Source of the DNA: Hirudinaria manillensis
Lineage: Eukaryota > Annelida > Clitellata > Hirudinida > Hirudinidae
Assembly (NCBI GenBank): GCA_034509925.1
Contig: CM067527.1
Coordinates: 6,938,501-7,002,500, forward strand
DNA: 64,000 nucleotides
Direction: 5' to 3'
The notes below the pieces were generated by a model that was not told the DNA's origin, did not search any database, and was given only the letters and a program-made list of their open reading frames with translations. The position numbers and the translations under genes were made by a program. Positions 37,040 to 49,629 of the stretch are shown piece after piece (the stretch's first letter is position 1; every line of letters begins with the position of its first letter).

Positions 37040-38630
37040 AAGAAAAAAACAGGAAAGGAACATACAATAGAATTCCGAAAAAACCCATAAATCTTAAGCA
37101 GCAGGTAATGTTAACTTTGTTACAGTTTTTTGGAAAAGCTTGCAAGGTTCTAATTGGTTGACTTCTGATAATATAATTTATGCAATGTATCTCATAAGCC
37201 AACATTACCATCCATTGATGGATTGGGTAATTCTGAATTATTTGCAAGCTGTGGCACACATACTAGCACAGCGACACCTTACAATAAGTTTATTCAAATA
37301 TTACATGTAAATAATAATCACTGGGTGACTTTAAGCAACATATTTTGTGCACCCGGTGAAGTAAGCCTTTAAATGTTTCTTTGAATAAGATAATGTTATA
37401 TAGAATATGTGCAACAGCAAGTTGGCTTTTCTGAATGTGGCCCTTTATCCATAGCCTTTGCTTTTACTTTGGCCAAGGGCCTTGATCCATGTGTACATTC
37501 TTATAACCATTATAATTTAAGACAACAAATTGTAAATAGTTTTTCGACAAATACAATAACAACAATGGAGGTGGGAAAGAGTTAATAGCAAATCAAAACT
37601 CATTGACGTACAACTGTTTTGTACGTGCAGACTTAGTTATATTAAAAATATTGATGATAAAGAAGAATTGATATATAGAATGTTATATAGAATATGTGCA
37701 ACAGCAAGTTGGCTTTTCTGAATGTGGCCCTTTATCCATAGCCTTTGCTTTTACTTTGGCCAAGGGCCTTGATCCATGTGTACATTCTTATAACCATTAT
37801 AATTTAAGACAACAAATTGCAAATAGTTTTTCGACAAATACAATAACAACAATGGAGGTGGGAAAGAGTTAATAGCAAATCAAAACTCATTGACGTACAA
37901 CTGTTTTGTACGTGCAGACTTAGTTATATTAAAAATATTGATGATAAAGAAGAATTGATATATAGAATGTTATATAGAATATGTGCAACAGCAAGTTGGC
38001 TTTTCTGAATGTGGCCCTTTATCCATAGCCTTTGCTTTTACTTTGGCCAAGGGCCTTGATCCATGTGTACATTCTTATAACCATTATAATTTAAGACAAC
38101 AAATTGCAAATAGTTTTTCGACAAATACAATAACAACAATGGAGGTGGGAAAGAGTTAATAGCAAATCAAAACTCATTGACGTACAACTGTTTTGTACGT
38201 GCAGACTTAGTTATATTAAAAATATTGATGATAAAGAAGAATTGATATATAGAATGTTATATAGAATATGTGCAACAGCAAGTTGGCTTTTCTGAATGTG
38301 GCCCTTTATCCATAGCCTTTGCTTTTACTTTGGCCAAGGGCCTTGATCCATGTGTACATTCTTATAACCATTATAATTTAAGACAACAAATTGCAAATAG
38401 TTTTTCGACAAATACAATAACAACAATGGAGGTGGGAAAGAGTTAATAGCAAATCAAAACTCATTGACGTACAACTGTTTTGTACGTGCAGACTTAGTTA
38501 TATTAAAAATATTGATGATAAAGAAGAATTGATTAGTTGTGATGTTTGTTCAGAGTGGTGCCATAGAAGTTGTGGCAAGATACCTGATGCAGCTTTTATA
38601 CTAAAAAAAAGCTGTTTCAAATGTCAGTGA
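37040..38630 (+). pseudogene. Element B part 2: Ulp1 protease and PHD finger remnants
   Basis: About 37,150-37,250 encodes WLTSDNIIYAMYLISQHY. A second frame near 37,290-37,380 contains VNNNHWVTLSNIF, including the catalytic His of a Ulp1-like protease. From about 37,410 comes QQQVGFSECGPLSIAFAF with the catalytic Cys. The acidic residue expected between them is not visible. After four tandem copies of the next segment, the final frame reads FCTCRL, then SCDVCSEWCHRSC and SCFKC, a compact C4HC3 PHD-like finger that stops at 38,628-38,630. The order transposase, Ulp1, PHD is the same as in element A although the sequences have diverged strongly. Confidence 0.6.
37393..38535. repeat. 287-bp unit in four tandem copies
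   Basis: Copies start at 37,393, 37,680, 37,967 and 38,254; spacing is exactly 287 bp each time. Only one difference was seen (GTAAATAG in copy 1 against GCAAATAG in the others). Each copy holds the Cys-containing part of the Ulp1 fragment and the first zinc ligands of the PHD. Because 287 is not a multiple of three, the frame shifts at each junction. Confidence 0.95.
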
Positions 38631-40534
38631 ACAACAAAGGAGTTATTCTTATTATTCAGTGTTTGTTTGGTACAAGTCTATGTTCTATTACTTTCTAGAC
38701 TGGTAAAGGATCATATAAGAACTAAGGGCAAAGAGGTTGCTCCGAATGACAAAGGGAAGCCAGAGGCTATCCCAAAGAAAGTTGAGTCTAAGAAAGGTAT
38801 GCCATCTCTGAATTATCCTCCCATGGAATGGGATAAGCACAGGATGATTGCATAATCTGTATTGTCTTTCGAGCCTGGCCAACCCTCAAAATCTGATGAT
38901 TTCGTAGAATTATACACTCAAAGAACTCAAGGTACAATGGACTAGTCTCAGAAAAATCTAAGACATGGAGACACTGCAAAATGAATGTATTGTTATCGAT
39001 TAAAGCATCATCCTATGTCAATTCACTCTTCCAATGCATAAATAAAGGACAGAAAGGCACATGTGGTTGACGTCCAGCAGTGCATGAAGAGAAAACGAAG
39101 CAAGCCCAAGTTAATAAATGGATATTTACATCGGGGAACATAAATAACCATAAACTCTGCAGAGAATATACTTAATTCATTGAATAAGTACGTGTCATAA
39201 CTAACCATTGTCACTTAAGGCTCGACGAGGACATCAACACATTCGAGGTCGGCGGAATCACAAAGAATGGACAATACAACAAAGGAGAGGTAACTCAGAA
39301 AAATCAAACATAATTTTTATTCAATAATTTTTATTTTCAATAAAATTTTGCACTAAAATTATTTGATTGTAAAATGAATCCTTTTACTCTCCAATTGTGG
39401 GAAATTAAATTAAAAAAATTTTAGAATAAAATTAAAATCAAAATTTAAAATTTCATTGAAATTAGCTTTCAAAGCTAGCTAATAGGCTTATATAATATTA
39501 TATTTATAGGTAGACTCACTTGCAACAATCATTATTGAACACCACGTCATTATTGAAAATATTGATTTCAAATAGCATATTTCCTTTGCAAGTTACCTCG
39601 AATTTGATAAATTGCTGGAGAAAGAGTGGTTTTCCTCGCAGTACACAAACTTGGCACAGAACTGTTTCAAGGAACATCGATGTTTCCTTAAAACTAAATT
39701 TCCCACAATTGGAGGGTATAAGGATTAATTTAAACAGGACGTGAAACTCATTCAAAACAAAGTTGCTGCGTAATTATTCTTCCATTTATTATTTTAATGC
39801 GTCAATATCTACACTTGCAAAAAAAATTGATTTCTATTCACAAAATCATTATCATGTTGGATAAATATCACCCTGTATTGAACAAGATTAATTGTTAATT
39901 ATATTAATTATTACTATATCATCTTGTGAGGACATCTCCAGCCATTTCAGAGAATTTCAATTTCCAGGGAGGTCTACCTGGAGTAGTTTTGAACACTTAT
40001 ATTTTCGCACTTAATAAATAATAATTTAACAATTAGCTAAATATTAATAGTCGTTATGACCTAACATTTTGAGAACCGATATCTCATTCGTTGCACCTTT
40101 CAATTTTATATATGCAACAACTAATACAAATAAAAATTAAATTAGCAGACAAATTAAATTTAAAACAAAATTTTAAAATATCAAAAATTTTATTTCATTA
40201 TCATCTATTCCTCCCTTTGTCATGTTGACCCAAATACCTCTCACGTCATTGGCTCTCAAGAAGCCTAGCACTGTCGAGATCCGTTAATCTGTCGGTTTCG
40301 GTTTCAAGCAGTTGATTGTGCAGGAAATCTTTTCATTTTGTTGACTCATCATCGAATTTGTCCGCTGTGAAGAGGTTGCATCATCAGTGCCGGATGATTT
40401 GACGCTGACGTTAACTTAATCGGAATTTCCCGGAGATTTTAAACAAAGTAAACATTGTTAGAAGGCACCGCCGATAGGGAGCACAAGATTGTTTTACTGA
40501 TTTTGAATCGTAGACAAGAGGAGGGCGAAGTGAT
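38631..40534. other. Stretch between element B and ADAR
   Basis: A short Lys-rich open frame at about 38,697-38,855 has no recognised family. At 39,223-39,288 an acceptor-like CACTTAAG and a donor-like GAG/GTAACT bracket an open segment (LDEDINTFEVGG) that could be an upstream ADAR exon, but I cannot confirm it. The rest is AT-rich. The ADAR promoter must lie here or further upstream. Confidence 0.4.
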
Positions 40535-43500
40535 ATGATTATTTGCTTCATGAAAGGCACAAAACGATTAGCTGCCAATTGTGCGCAAAGAGCTTGCAAA
40601 GAAATGCAAAAGAGGCAAAAAGTTTTCCTCAGTGATGACGTACACGAGCGAAAGAATCCCGTTTCTGTACTCAATGAACTTCAACCTGGCTTAGAATATC
40701 TCGTCATCGATCAGAATGGGCCACCCCACGACCCGACATTCACAATCCAAGTCAACTTCCGAGGCGTGGTTAAGTATCCAGATGTTATTATGCTATTTTT
40801 GTAATGAAACCATTTCGGAGATTTGATGATGAATTACTTCATTAATTTATTGAAAAAAGGTATTGAAGTTGTGATTTGCTTTAAAACTTTGTTTGTTAGT
40901 TTTATACTTAGTTCATGTGAAACGGATCTTCATTTTCCAGCCTGGTTAAGTAAACATTTTGAATGGTTGCAATGGATGGTTATTTTATATTTAAATTTTC
41001 TGTTTCCATTTTGGCATAATTCAAGATGTATATCTTTATGCTCTCGAGAGTTTTGAGTAGCATTTGTTTTCTTGAAATTATCAGTTTCTTTTAGTTTAAA
41101 CTTTTCCTTGAAGAAATTTTATGGAAAATCGTCGTCCAAGAAATTGGCAAAGTTGGCAGCTGCCGAAGCCACCTTGGAGCATCTGAGGAAATTGGATGCG
41201 TTTAAAGATATCATCGAGAAGAAGGAGAATCAGGATGCCAAGACTGATGACCACGGTCAAGATGACAAGTAAAATAGTCAAATATTCTTTAAATTGATGC
41301 ATCCTCCTGAAATTTTATGAGATAATCTTGAATTGCCTGATTCATCTTTTTGATCCATTGTAGAAACTAATGACATTTGAATAAATCTCTAACTTATCAC
41401 CTAGTAAAAGGAGTTGCATATATTTTTCTGCACGATTTTCACTTTTACTGTCATCGATATAGCCAGAATAGCATGATAATCATTAACGTGGCCGTACTAC
41501 TTGTTAGGCCTCCCGTACCGCCGCCCGTAAAACCGCCGAGCGTAACTCCACAGCAGAAGAATCCAATCTCCTTGTTATTGGAGCTTGACAACAAAGCAAT
41601 CTTCCAGTTCATGGTCCTGGAAGCGCAGTCGTTCACCTGCATCGTCACCTCCATGGGCCGCAACTTTAAGGCCTCCGGTACGAGCAAAAAGCAAGCCAAA
41701 GCCAAGGCAGCCGTGCTGGCCCTTCTTGAGAATTTTCCGGAGCATTTTAGCCTTTCTAATGGTAATTTCAAATCTGGTATATTGCAGCCCTCCTTTTGTC
41801 CAAGACATGAATTGAAGCAGACGCTTTCCGTACTTTAGAGGAACAGGAGGAAAGCACGGAGGACGTCCATTTTCCACCCGACCTGACCTACAAGCCGGAT
41901 ATCTTCGAGACCATCGTGTTTGACAAGTTTGAGGTTTTGACCAAAAGTTCCGAATACTCGAAGCAGAAGGTCATCGCGGGGTTCGTCCTCACGACAGAAG
42001 TCAACGGCAGCGTGATGAACAGGGTGGTGTCGGTCGCCACGGGAACCAAGTGCATCAACGGAGAATTCATCAGTGACAAGGGGAAGGCCGTCAACGACTG
42101 CCATGCCGAGATACTGGCTCGGAGAGGTGATGATGACGATGATGGTGGTGGTAATGACGATAATGATGATGGTGATGGTGGTGAGGATGATGATGACTAC
42201 CAGGATGCATAGAATTTGAATTGTTTAAATTGTTTATTTAATGAAATGGTTCTCTAGCTTTTATTTGTTTTAATTAAATTAAGGATGAGACATTTAAGGG
42301 ACACATCTTTGTCATTTCAATATCAGTCTTGCCAATCAAAAATGATATAATCTTGATTTTCTGCCATTTATTTTGATTACAGTGCAATTAATAATAATAA
42401 TAATAACAATAATAATAATAATAATAATTCATAATTCTATTTTTTAAAGGTTTCAAGATGTTCTTGTACCAAGAGTTGATAAAAACCTTTTCTTCCAACT
42501 TCAAATACAATGTAAGTTTATTTCAAATGCAACAAATAGACTCCTTTCTCCTTTTTATTTTTACAATCCATCCGTCCATCCCTCTATTCAATTTTTCATT
42601 CACTAATTTGTCTCAAACCTACTGCCCCCTCCCAACATATAAATCAGCCAATCTACCCAGTTGAAATATCATTAATTAATATTGGCAAAAAACATTCTCG
42701 GTTGTAATAGTTATTATTGCTCTGCTACTGATGATCTCCATCTTCTTAAGTCATGTTAATTCATTCTTTGTTGGATTTCTGTCCATAAGAACCCTTACCT
42801 CATTCTCATTGATCTCCATTCCAGGGAATTTTTGAACTCCATCCTTCAGGCATGGGTTGCACCCTTAGAAATGGGGTGAAGGCACACTTGTACATTTCCA
42901 CTTCTACCTGCGGGGATGCCAGAATCTTTTCGCCCCGTGACGAGGAAATTACTTCGACCAATCAGGAGCAAGAAATGAAAAATGAAGGCTTTCCAGAAGA
43001 GGATGTCAAGCCATCAACAGCAGAAGCATGGGAAGGACCATCTTGGGAAGGGTATTACTTAAGACTATAATTGATTTTCATCGCAACACGACGAGTGGAA
43101 TTTATTTTCACCGAGTCAATTCGACAGTTCTCAATAACGACCATTGCCAAAATGCTCATTTGCGACCCCAATTTCAGTCCTTCGTCTTCGTTGACGTACT
43201 CCTACCCTCTGCCCGCCAAGAAGCAGATGTCTCGCGGCATGCTGAGGACGAAGATCGAGTCCGGGGAGGGAACGATACCCGTGACCTCTTCCGAATCCGG
43301 GATGCAGTCGTGGGACGGGATCTTGCAGGGCGAGAGGCTGCTCGTCATGTCGTGCAGCGACAAGGTCGCCAGATGGAACGTCCTCGGTTGCCAAGGTAAT
43401 GGTGCCGAGTGGAGCAGAGTTGTTTTCGTTTCGTTTCTTCTCTAAGTTTCGGAGGGATGGTTGAAACTTGTCGGATAGATCGTGTTTAAGCTTTTGATTT

Positions 43501-44659
43501 TTTATATGGAAATATGCTTTACCGAAAATAAGTGTGATTTTAAAGGAATATAATAATACTTGTGAATAATTTTATTAGCACGATCAGTCTAGTCACAACA
43601 TATGCTTGGTGATGTGAATCAATCTCTCATTTATGCTTATGTCATTCATTTTTCATTTTAGCCATTAAATATGCATCCTCAAATTCTCGAATTCACTCCC
43701 AGGTGCACTGCTCAGCCATTTCATAGCACCCGTCTATCTCACCAGCGTGACCTTCGGCAGCCTCTTCAGCCGGGAGCACGCCACGAGGGCGCTCTACGGA
43801 CGAATAGCCGAAGTCCAGAACCTGCCCGAGGGTTTCCTCGTGAACCGTCCCAGCATTGGCACGGTGTCGGTGCCACAGACGAGGAGAGCTTTGAAGGCTA
43901 TGAACTTTTCTGTCCTATGGTACGAAGGCATGGAGGGGGAATTTGAGGTCATCAATACTCAGGTGAAGACTTTCTGATGATTTGATGACTTTTGAGAACC
44001 TCGCATATTGAGAGGGGACAAATCAATAGTCACATTTTTGGGTTTCATAGCATTGCCTCCCAATCGGGAAAGATTGAAAGTGCGATGCATTGCATTGTTT
44101 GCAAATTTGTTATTTTACCGAGATATGTGAATATTATTCGTTCTTGTTGTGTTGTTCTGGGATTTCTATTATATTTTTTTTTTCAAATTCCAGTCGCTAG
44201 ATAGATATATAGATAATTAAATTAAATTATACCTTAAATTATGTAGATAAATTCTAGATGGTTATAGATAAATTATTAACTTCAAAAAAAGAATTTTAAT
44301 AATTCATTCAGACTTGAATTTATAAAGGAATTTATATTAAATAGATTTGCACAAATTTAACCTTTCTGCAATGATTTATGACTAACTTCTTATTTTAGTC
44401 TGGAAGATTGTTGCAAAACAATGAGCCCTCGAGTGTCTGCAAACATTCCCTCTTCAAACAGTTTTTGATCTGCAGGGACTTTGTGACACCTGTCCCTGAA
44501 TCCCCATTATTCAGTAAAGATCTTACCTATGAGCAGGCAAAGTCAGAAGCCAAGAGCTACCAGACAGCCAAAATGGAACTTTATAATTGGCTTTTCCAGA
44601 AAGGTCATGGTTGGTGGATTGGCAAGCCATTGGAACAGGACATGTTTACTATTGACTAA
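40535..44659 (+). CDS. ADAR: Double-stranded RNA adenosine deaminase (ADAR, ADAR2-like)
   Basis: Converts adenosine to inosine in double-stranded RNA, usually in the nucleus. Proposed exons: 40,535-40,768; 41,114-41,268; 41,508-41,761; 41,821-42,126; 42,450-42,511; 42,825-43,051; 43,178-43,395; 43,703-43,962; 44,399-44,659. They join in phase to 659 codons. Two dsRNA-binding domains: residues about 46-110 (NPVSVLNEL to [15 protein letters not shown]) and about 147-206 (NPISLLLEL to [10 protein letters not shown]). The deaminase domain follows with the zinc-binding/catalytic HAE ([10 protein letters not shown]), [11 protein letters not shown] at residues 362-372, and [14 protein letters not shown]. 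No Z-DNA-binding domain is visible, so the layout is ADAR2-like. The Pro normally before the first zinc Cys is Thr (codon at 42,906). The start is uncertain; a 5' exon may be missing. AATAAA signals lie at 44,728 and 44,854. Confidence 0.93.
42127..42205 (+). repeat. GAT/GGT array starting at an ADAR donor site
   Basis: Exon 4 of ADAR ends at 42,126 and the intron starts GTGATGATGACGATGATGG, so the 5' splice site is the first unit of the array. Confidence 0.85.
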
Positions 44660-45163
44660 GTTTTGTCTATATTTTGTTGTTCAGCAAGTTTTGATTTTTA
44701 ATCTTTAGTGATTCAGAGTTTGATTGCAATAAACTGGCTCTCACCCAAAGTGTGCCACTTGTAAATGTTTGCATGGTTTCAGGCTTTGTTCCCATTATTG
44801 ATCATTAAAAGTTGATTGGCATCATTGTTAAAAGTTCTCCAACGTTGTGAAGAAATAAAAAGATATGTAAAAAAAAAATCGATTTGATGGTTGGAACGGA
44901 GGTAACGCCAATGCTTTCAAGTTGTTCGAATATCTTAGTGGTTGGTAAGAAGCCTGCCTCTAAAAAGAAGAAAAATTACTTTGCGATGACTTTTTAGACT
45001 ACCGATTATTAGATGTTTCATTTGCACTTGCTTTCTGAATTTAGCCTCAGGACGTGTCATTGTTTACTTTGGGGAGACTCGGCAACCCGGTCTGGGCCGC
45101 CAGCGTTTATTTAATGTAGCAGCCCTCCCTTTGCGGTTGGGTGTGTCGACATTTTTCAGTGAA

Positions 45164-46977
45164 ATGTCTGGTCAAATAAGTTTAACTTCATTTGTGACTT
45201 TCAATGATGGAGTTCGCATGCCGCTGTTTGGTCTTGGCCTTTTTCGTCTAGAAAGTGGTTCCACTGCCGAACAAGCAATTTTGTTTGCCTTAAAAAATGG
45301 ATACAGACTCCTGGATACTGCCCAACTTTACGAGTAGAATAATGTGGATTTGTTACTTGACACCGTAACTAACAGAACATTAACATGGCCTCAAACATAC
45401 GTTAAGCTCAATTCAAAAGCAAAATTTAAATGGAAAAATAATTTAAGAGATGTTTGCAAAACACATTTTAGAAATGAAGCAGACGTTGGAAGGGCAGTGA
45501 AAAAGAGCGGAATCCCTCGAAATGAAATCTGCATTGTCAGCAAAGTCTGGGACTCAAATCATGGATTCAATAAGACAATTGAATCAGTGAAAAAGAGTTT
45601 ATCATTGTAAGATGTTTTGCATGAATGACTTAGATGCATTTACAATTTAGTTGTGACATACTTGTTTGTTTTATTCTTTTGGTCTTATTTATTAATATAC
45701 CTCATCAGGTAATTAAAAAAAGTAATTAAGTAAAGCTAAAGCTATTATCATCAACGTGATCCATCATCATAACTTCAGCATTTAAGATCATTCTTTGTTC
45801 CCAAAGGATGCAGCTGGATTATGTTGATGTATTCCTCATCCACTCACCTGGCAATGGACTCAACGTTGAGACATACAAGGCACTAATTGACCTCAAGGAG
45901 AGGGGCCTCATTAAGTAAGTGCTAAATTGATTCAAAAATGTTAATTTAAAATTATGTTAATCTTTTGTCTAATTATTGATTATTAAATAGGAATGATTCT
46001 ATAGGTCTATTGGTGTCTCTAACTTTGGCATCCAACATCTGAAAGGACTGGAGGAAGCTGGGCTTCCTACACCATCTGTCAATCAAATTGAGCTCCATCC
46101 ATTCTGCAAGAGGGAAAAACTGGTAAATTATTGCAGGGAAAAGAATATAGCTGTGATGGGGTACTGCCCACTTGCGAGGGGTCAAAAGTTTGATGACCCT
46201 GACATCAAAGCTATTGCAAAGAGGTGTAGTTTATTTGTTTTTGTTTTTGTGAATTGCACAATGTTGTGTTTGATATTTTAATGTGGTTCTTATACCATGC
46301 GATTGGGAAATGTTAGGTTCTTAATTATTTGTAAGTCCATTAAAAAATCACATTTAATTAGTTGATTTTTGCTTTCTTCAAAGTTTGAGTTTTTGGTAAG
46401 GAACTGTGAGTGCAATCGATCATATCGATAATCGCTGCAGATGTTATAAGACTGCAGCTCAGGTGATGATCAGGTGGAGCCTCGAGAAGGGATTCATTAC
46501 GATTCCAAAGTCATCGAACCCAAAGAGGATTCAGGAAAATTCGGAGGTTTTCGACTTCCAATTAACCAAAGAAGACCACGAAGTACTGGTGGGTTGGCAG
46601 ATTTTTGTTGGACATTTTTGAGTGGGTGTTGTTTGCTAGTGGTTTGAATTCCTGATGTTTAAGGATGATTTAGAACATATATAAGTATAAAATATATATA
46701 AAATTTTACTTATTAAAATTTACATTTTACTTATATGTTTTTCTAATTGCCACTTATATCATCATATCAGCAAGACAATGAGAAGTTCTTGATTGATCAT
46801 CATCAATCTTTTTTTGTAGTTTTCTACAAATGTTAATTGTTTTTTGTATTTATTATTAGTTTTGTCATACCTACTATCAAATAGTTGTTGTGAACTCAAT
46901 GGTTATTTCTACAGAACAAGAAGCCAGACAACTTCATTGTCAGCTGGGATCCAACCGTTTCTCCATGGAAGGGTTGA
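45164..46977 (+). CDS. Aldo-keto reductase, copy 1
   Basis: NAD(P)H-dependent reduction of aldehydes or ketones, cytosolic by family. Exons 45,164-45,333; 45,472-45,606; 45,807-45,914; 46,005-46,223; 46,441-46,588; 46,915-46,977 join in phase to 280 residues. The catalytic tetrad is complete: Asp51 and Tyr56 (LLDTAQLYENE), Lys81 (VSKVW) and His114 (FLIHSP). The cofactor loop ITIPKSSNPKRIQEN carries the Lys and Arg expected for NADPH. At 280 residues it is like the short prostaglandin F synthase/diketogluconate reductase group rather than the 310-325-residue AKR1 type. An in-frame Met 33 bases upstream (45,131) is possible; I chose 45,164 to match the paralogue. Substrate is unknown. Confidence 0.92.
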
Positions 46978-47722
46978 AATTGAAGCAAGAAATTGTTGGA
47001 ATTGAATGATGATTCTTGATGATCTCTTCCCCATCCTTTATTCTCAGTTATGCCCTGATATTTTACCTAATGAACCTGATGCTCTCTACATCTGAGTTTG
47101 GAAATAATTTTGAATAAGTTGATCATTTTTTGCTTGGTTTTTGGTTTCAAAATAATGATGCACAAACGTGCTGAAGGACAATTAGTGAATCAGATCTATT
47201 TAGACAAAATTTTGCAGGAGAGGTTGGGGTAATTGGTCAAATGATGTTAACATGTAATGATTTTGTTAAAGGACAGGAGGTGAAAGTTGGGGATAGTCTC
47301 AGGGCACAAACAATTGTAAACAAGAACTGTAGAAAGGTTAAATTGCCTTAAGTTCTGGAGGCTATCTAAAAGGAAGTTAAAGAGGAGTGGTTCTCCTATT
47401 CAGGAAACAATCCTTAAGAGCCATCACAATTTGTTAGGTTAAATTTGATTAGTTTAACTTGTAAAACTACTTCAATATTGAGTCCTCTCAAAAGATATCA
47501 ATTCAGAAATAACAAACAAGAAAGATTTTGTCATTATTATAATCGTGAATTTTCCATCAGCCTATAAGGTGAGGTATGGGCTGTCAGCTAATTGCTAATT
47601 TGGAATTTAAACTCATAAAGGGGGAGTGGGAGACCTTTGCACATCATGTACTCGGTTGACATTTATTTCGAGGAAGACTGACCCTTCCTTCTTGATTGGT
47701 AGTATCTATAAGTTACAGAAAA
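46978..47722. other. Spacer between the two AKR genes
   Basis: About 745 bp with no exon and no repeat array. It must hold the 3' end of copy 1 and the promoter of copy 2, although I see no distinctive motif. Confidence 0.5.
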
Positions 47723-49629
47723 ATGTACAACAAAATAAGTTTGACATCATTTGTAACTCTTAATGATGGAGTTTCTATGCCATTATTTGGCCTTGGCATT
47801 TCTGGTCTAAAAAGTGGTTCTGCTGCTGAAGAAGTTATTTTATTCGCCTTGAAAAATGGATACCGGCTTTTGGACACTGCCCAAATTTATAAGTAATAAA
47901 TATGTAATTATTACCTAATATTCTTTGATTTCTAAAAGTGATAATGCCATATTAAATGGCATTATGCTCTATAAAAAATATACTTTATAAAGTTACCCAT
48001 TGAAATATAAAAAGCCAATATTTGTTAAATAAGGAGATAAACGTTTTAGAAAAAATAATGAGAGTTTGTGGAAACAATCTACTGGTTTATTTTAGAAATG
48101 AGGCAGATGTTGGAAGGGCAGTGAAAACGAGTGGAATCCCTCGAAATGAAATCTGCATTGTCAGCAAAGTCTGGGATGCAAATCATGGATTCAACAAGAC
48201 AATTGAATCAGTCGAACATAGTTTATTGTTGTAAGACCCTTTACTTGCTTGGCAGTTGCCAATAATCTATCCTTTAAAGCCTTTTTTGAAGGATCGTTGT
48301 TAGGGCGTTTACATTTTACCTTGGCATTTAAGAACGATATTTATCCTAAAGGATGCAGCTAGATTACATTGATGTATTTCTCATCCACTCACCTGGTAAT
48401 GGCCTCAATGTTGAGACATACATGGCACTACTTGACCTCAAGGAGAGGGGCCTCATTAAGTAAGTGCTAAATTAATTCAAAAATTTTATTAATTATGTAA
48501 TTAATAATTAATTTAAAATTATGGTAATCTATGTCCAATTATCAAATGTTAAATAGGAATGTCTCTATAGGTCTGTTGGTGTCTCTAACTTTGGCATCCA
48601 ACATCTGAAAGGACTGGAGGAGGCTGGGCTTCCTACACCATCTGTCAATCAAATCGAGTTCCACCCCTTCTGCAAGAGAGAAAATCTGGTAAATTATTGT
48701 AGGGAAAAGAACATTGCCGTGATGGGGTATTGTCCACTTGCCAGGGGTAAAAAGTTTGGTGACCCTGACATCAAAGCCATTGCAGAGAGGTTGGCTGTAC
48801 CTTCTAATAATTTTATTATATATGGAACACAGGAAAGTGTTGGTTAGGCATATATTTGTGCATTTTTTGTGAACTAAATTATTCTAAATTATGCTAGTAT
48901 ATGATAAGGTTATTAAACCCAATGAAATTAAATATCCCTCTGCTATCTTTAGATTTTCAAGTATTGAATTTATTATTCATCAATCATTAATTAATCTCAT
49001 TACCAACCTACCTTATTAATGTTGATAATGGTAATGATAAGTGAATTTATATAAGCATGAGTATCAGAGGTGCTTATCATTTACAAAGTGCTCCTCCTCA
49101 AAGGCATTTGTGGAAGTATAAACTGGGTTGCAAACACAACAACTTGATTTTAATAACAGATGTCAGAAGACAGAAGCCCAGGTGATGATAAGATGGAGTC
49201 TTGAGAAGGGTATTATCACAATACCAAGGTCATCGAATCTTGAGAGGGTCCAGGAAAATTCTAAAGTGTTTGATTTCGAGCTGATCAAAGAGGATCATGA
49301 ATTGATAGTAAGTTGTGGTGATTTTTGATGGGTTTAGAGTATGAGGTGTTATATTCTTAATTCTTAATATGGTTATTATTTGCCAGTGTATTTCAGTCTC
49401 TTTGAAGTACAGATTTATGATGACTTGCTTTATTTTTTTTTTCTCTAGATTCCACTTCTCTGTTTGCTATTGATAGATAGAAAATCATTAAGTTACTAAC
49501 TAGCCATTATCATAATTTTTCAAATGATTTAGTAGTTGGCTGTTTATTGGTTGACCCTTGTTACAGGACATGAAGCCAGATAACTTCATTGTCATTTGGG
49601 ATCCAACTGTTTCCCCATGGGTAGGCTAA
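47723..49629 (+). CDS. Aldo-keto reductase, copy 2
   Basis: Tandem paralogue of the gene just upstream. Exons 47,723-47,892; 48,096-48,230; 48,352-48,459; 48,571-48,789; 49,160-49,307; 49,567-49,629 have exactly the same lengths (170, 135, 108, 219, 148, 63) and again give 280 residues. Catalytic residues Asp51, Tyr56 (AQIYKNE), Lys81 and His114 are kept. In the cofactor loop Lys is replaced by Arg (ITIPRSSNLERVQEN), a conservative change. The exon 4 donor is GTTGGC, weaker than the others. Introns have diverged in sequence and length while exons remain very similar. A possible AATAAA lies at 49,801. An in-frame Met at 47,696 is an alternative start. Confidence 0.92.

Noticed and set aside
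37393-38535. Possible CRISPR-like or satellite array
   Set aside because: Direct tandem units with no unique spacers, carrying transposon coding sequence.
38667-38855. Lys-rich 62-codon frame after element B
   Set aside because: Might be an element remnant or exon, but there are no motifs to support either.
39223-39288. Candidate upstream ADAR exon
   Set aside because: Acceptor and donor look acceptable, but the segment has no recognisable domain and phase with the next exon cannot be tested without transcripts.
42433-42511. Starting the ADAR deaminase at the local Met
   Set aside because: The segment is an internal exon whose phase matches those on both sides, so the Met is internal.
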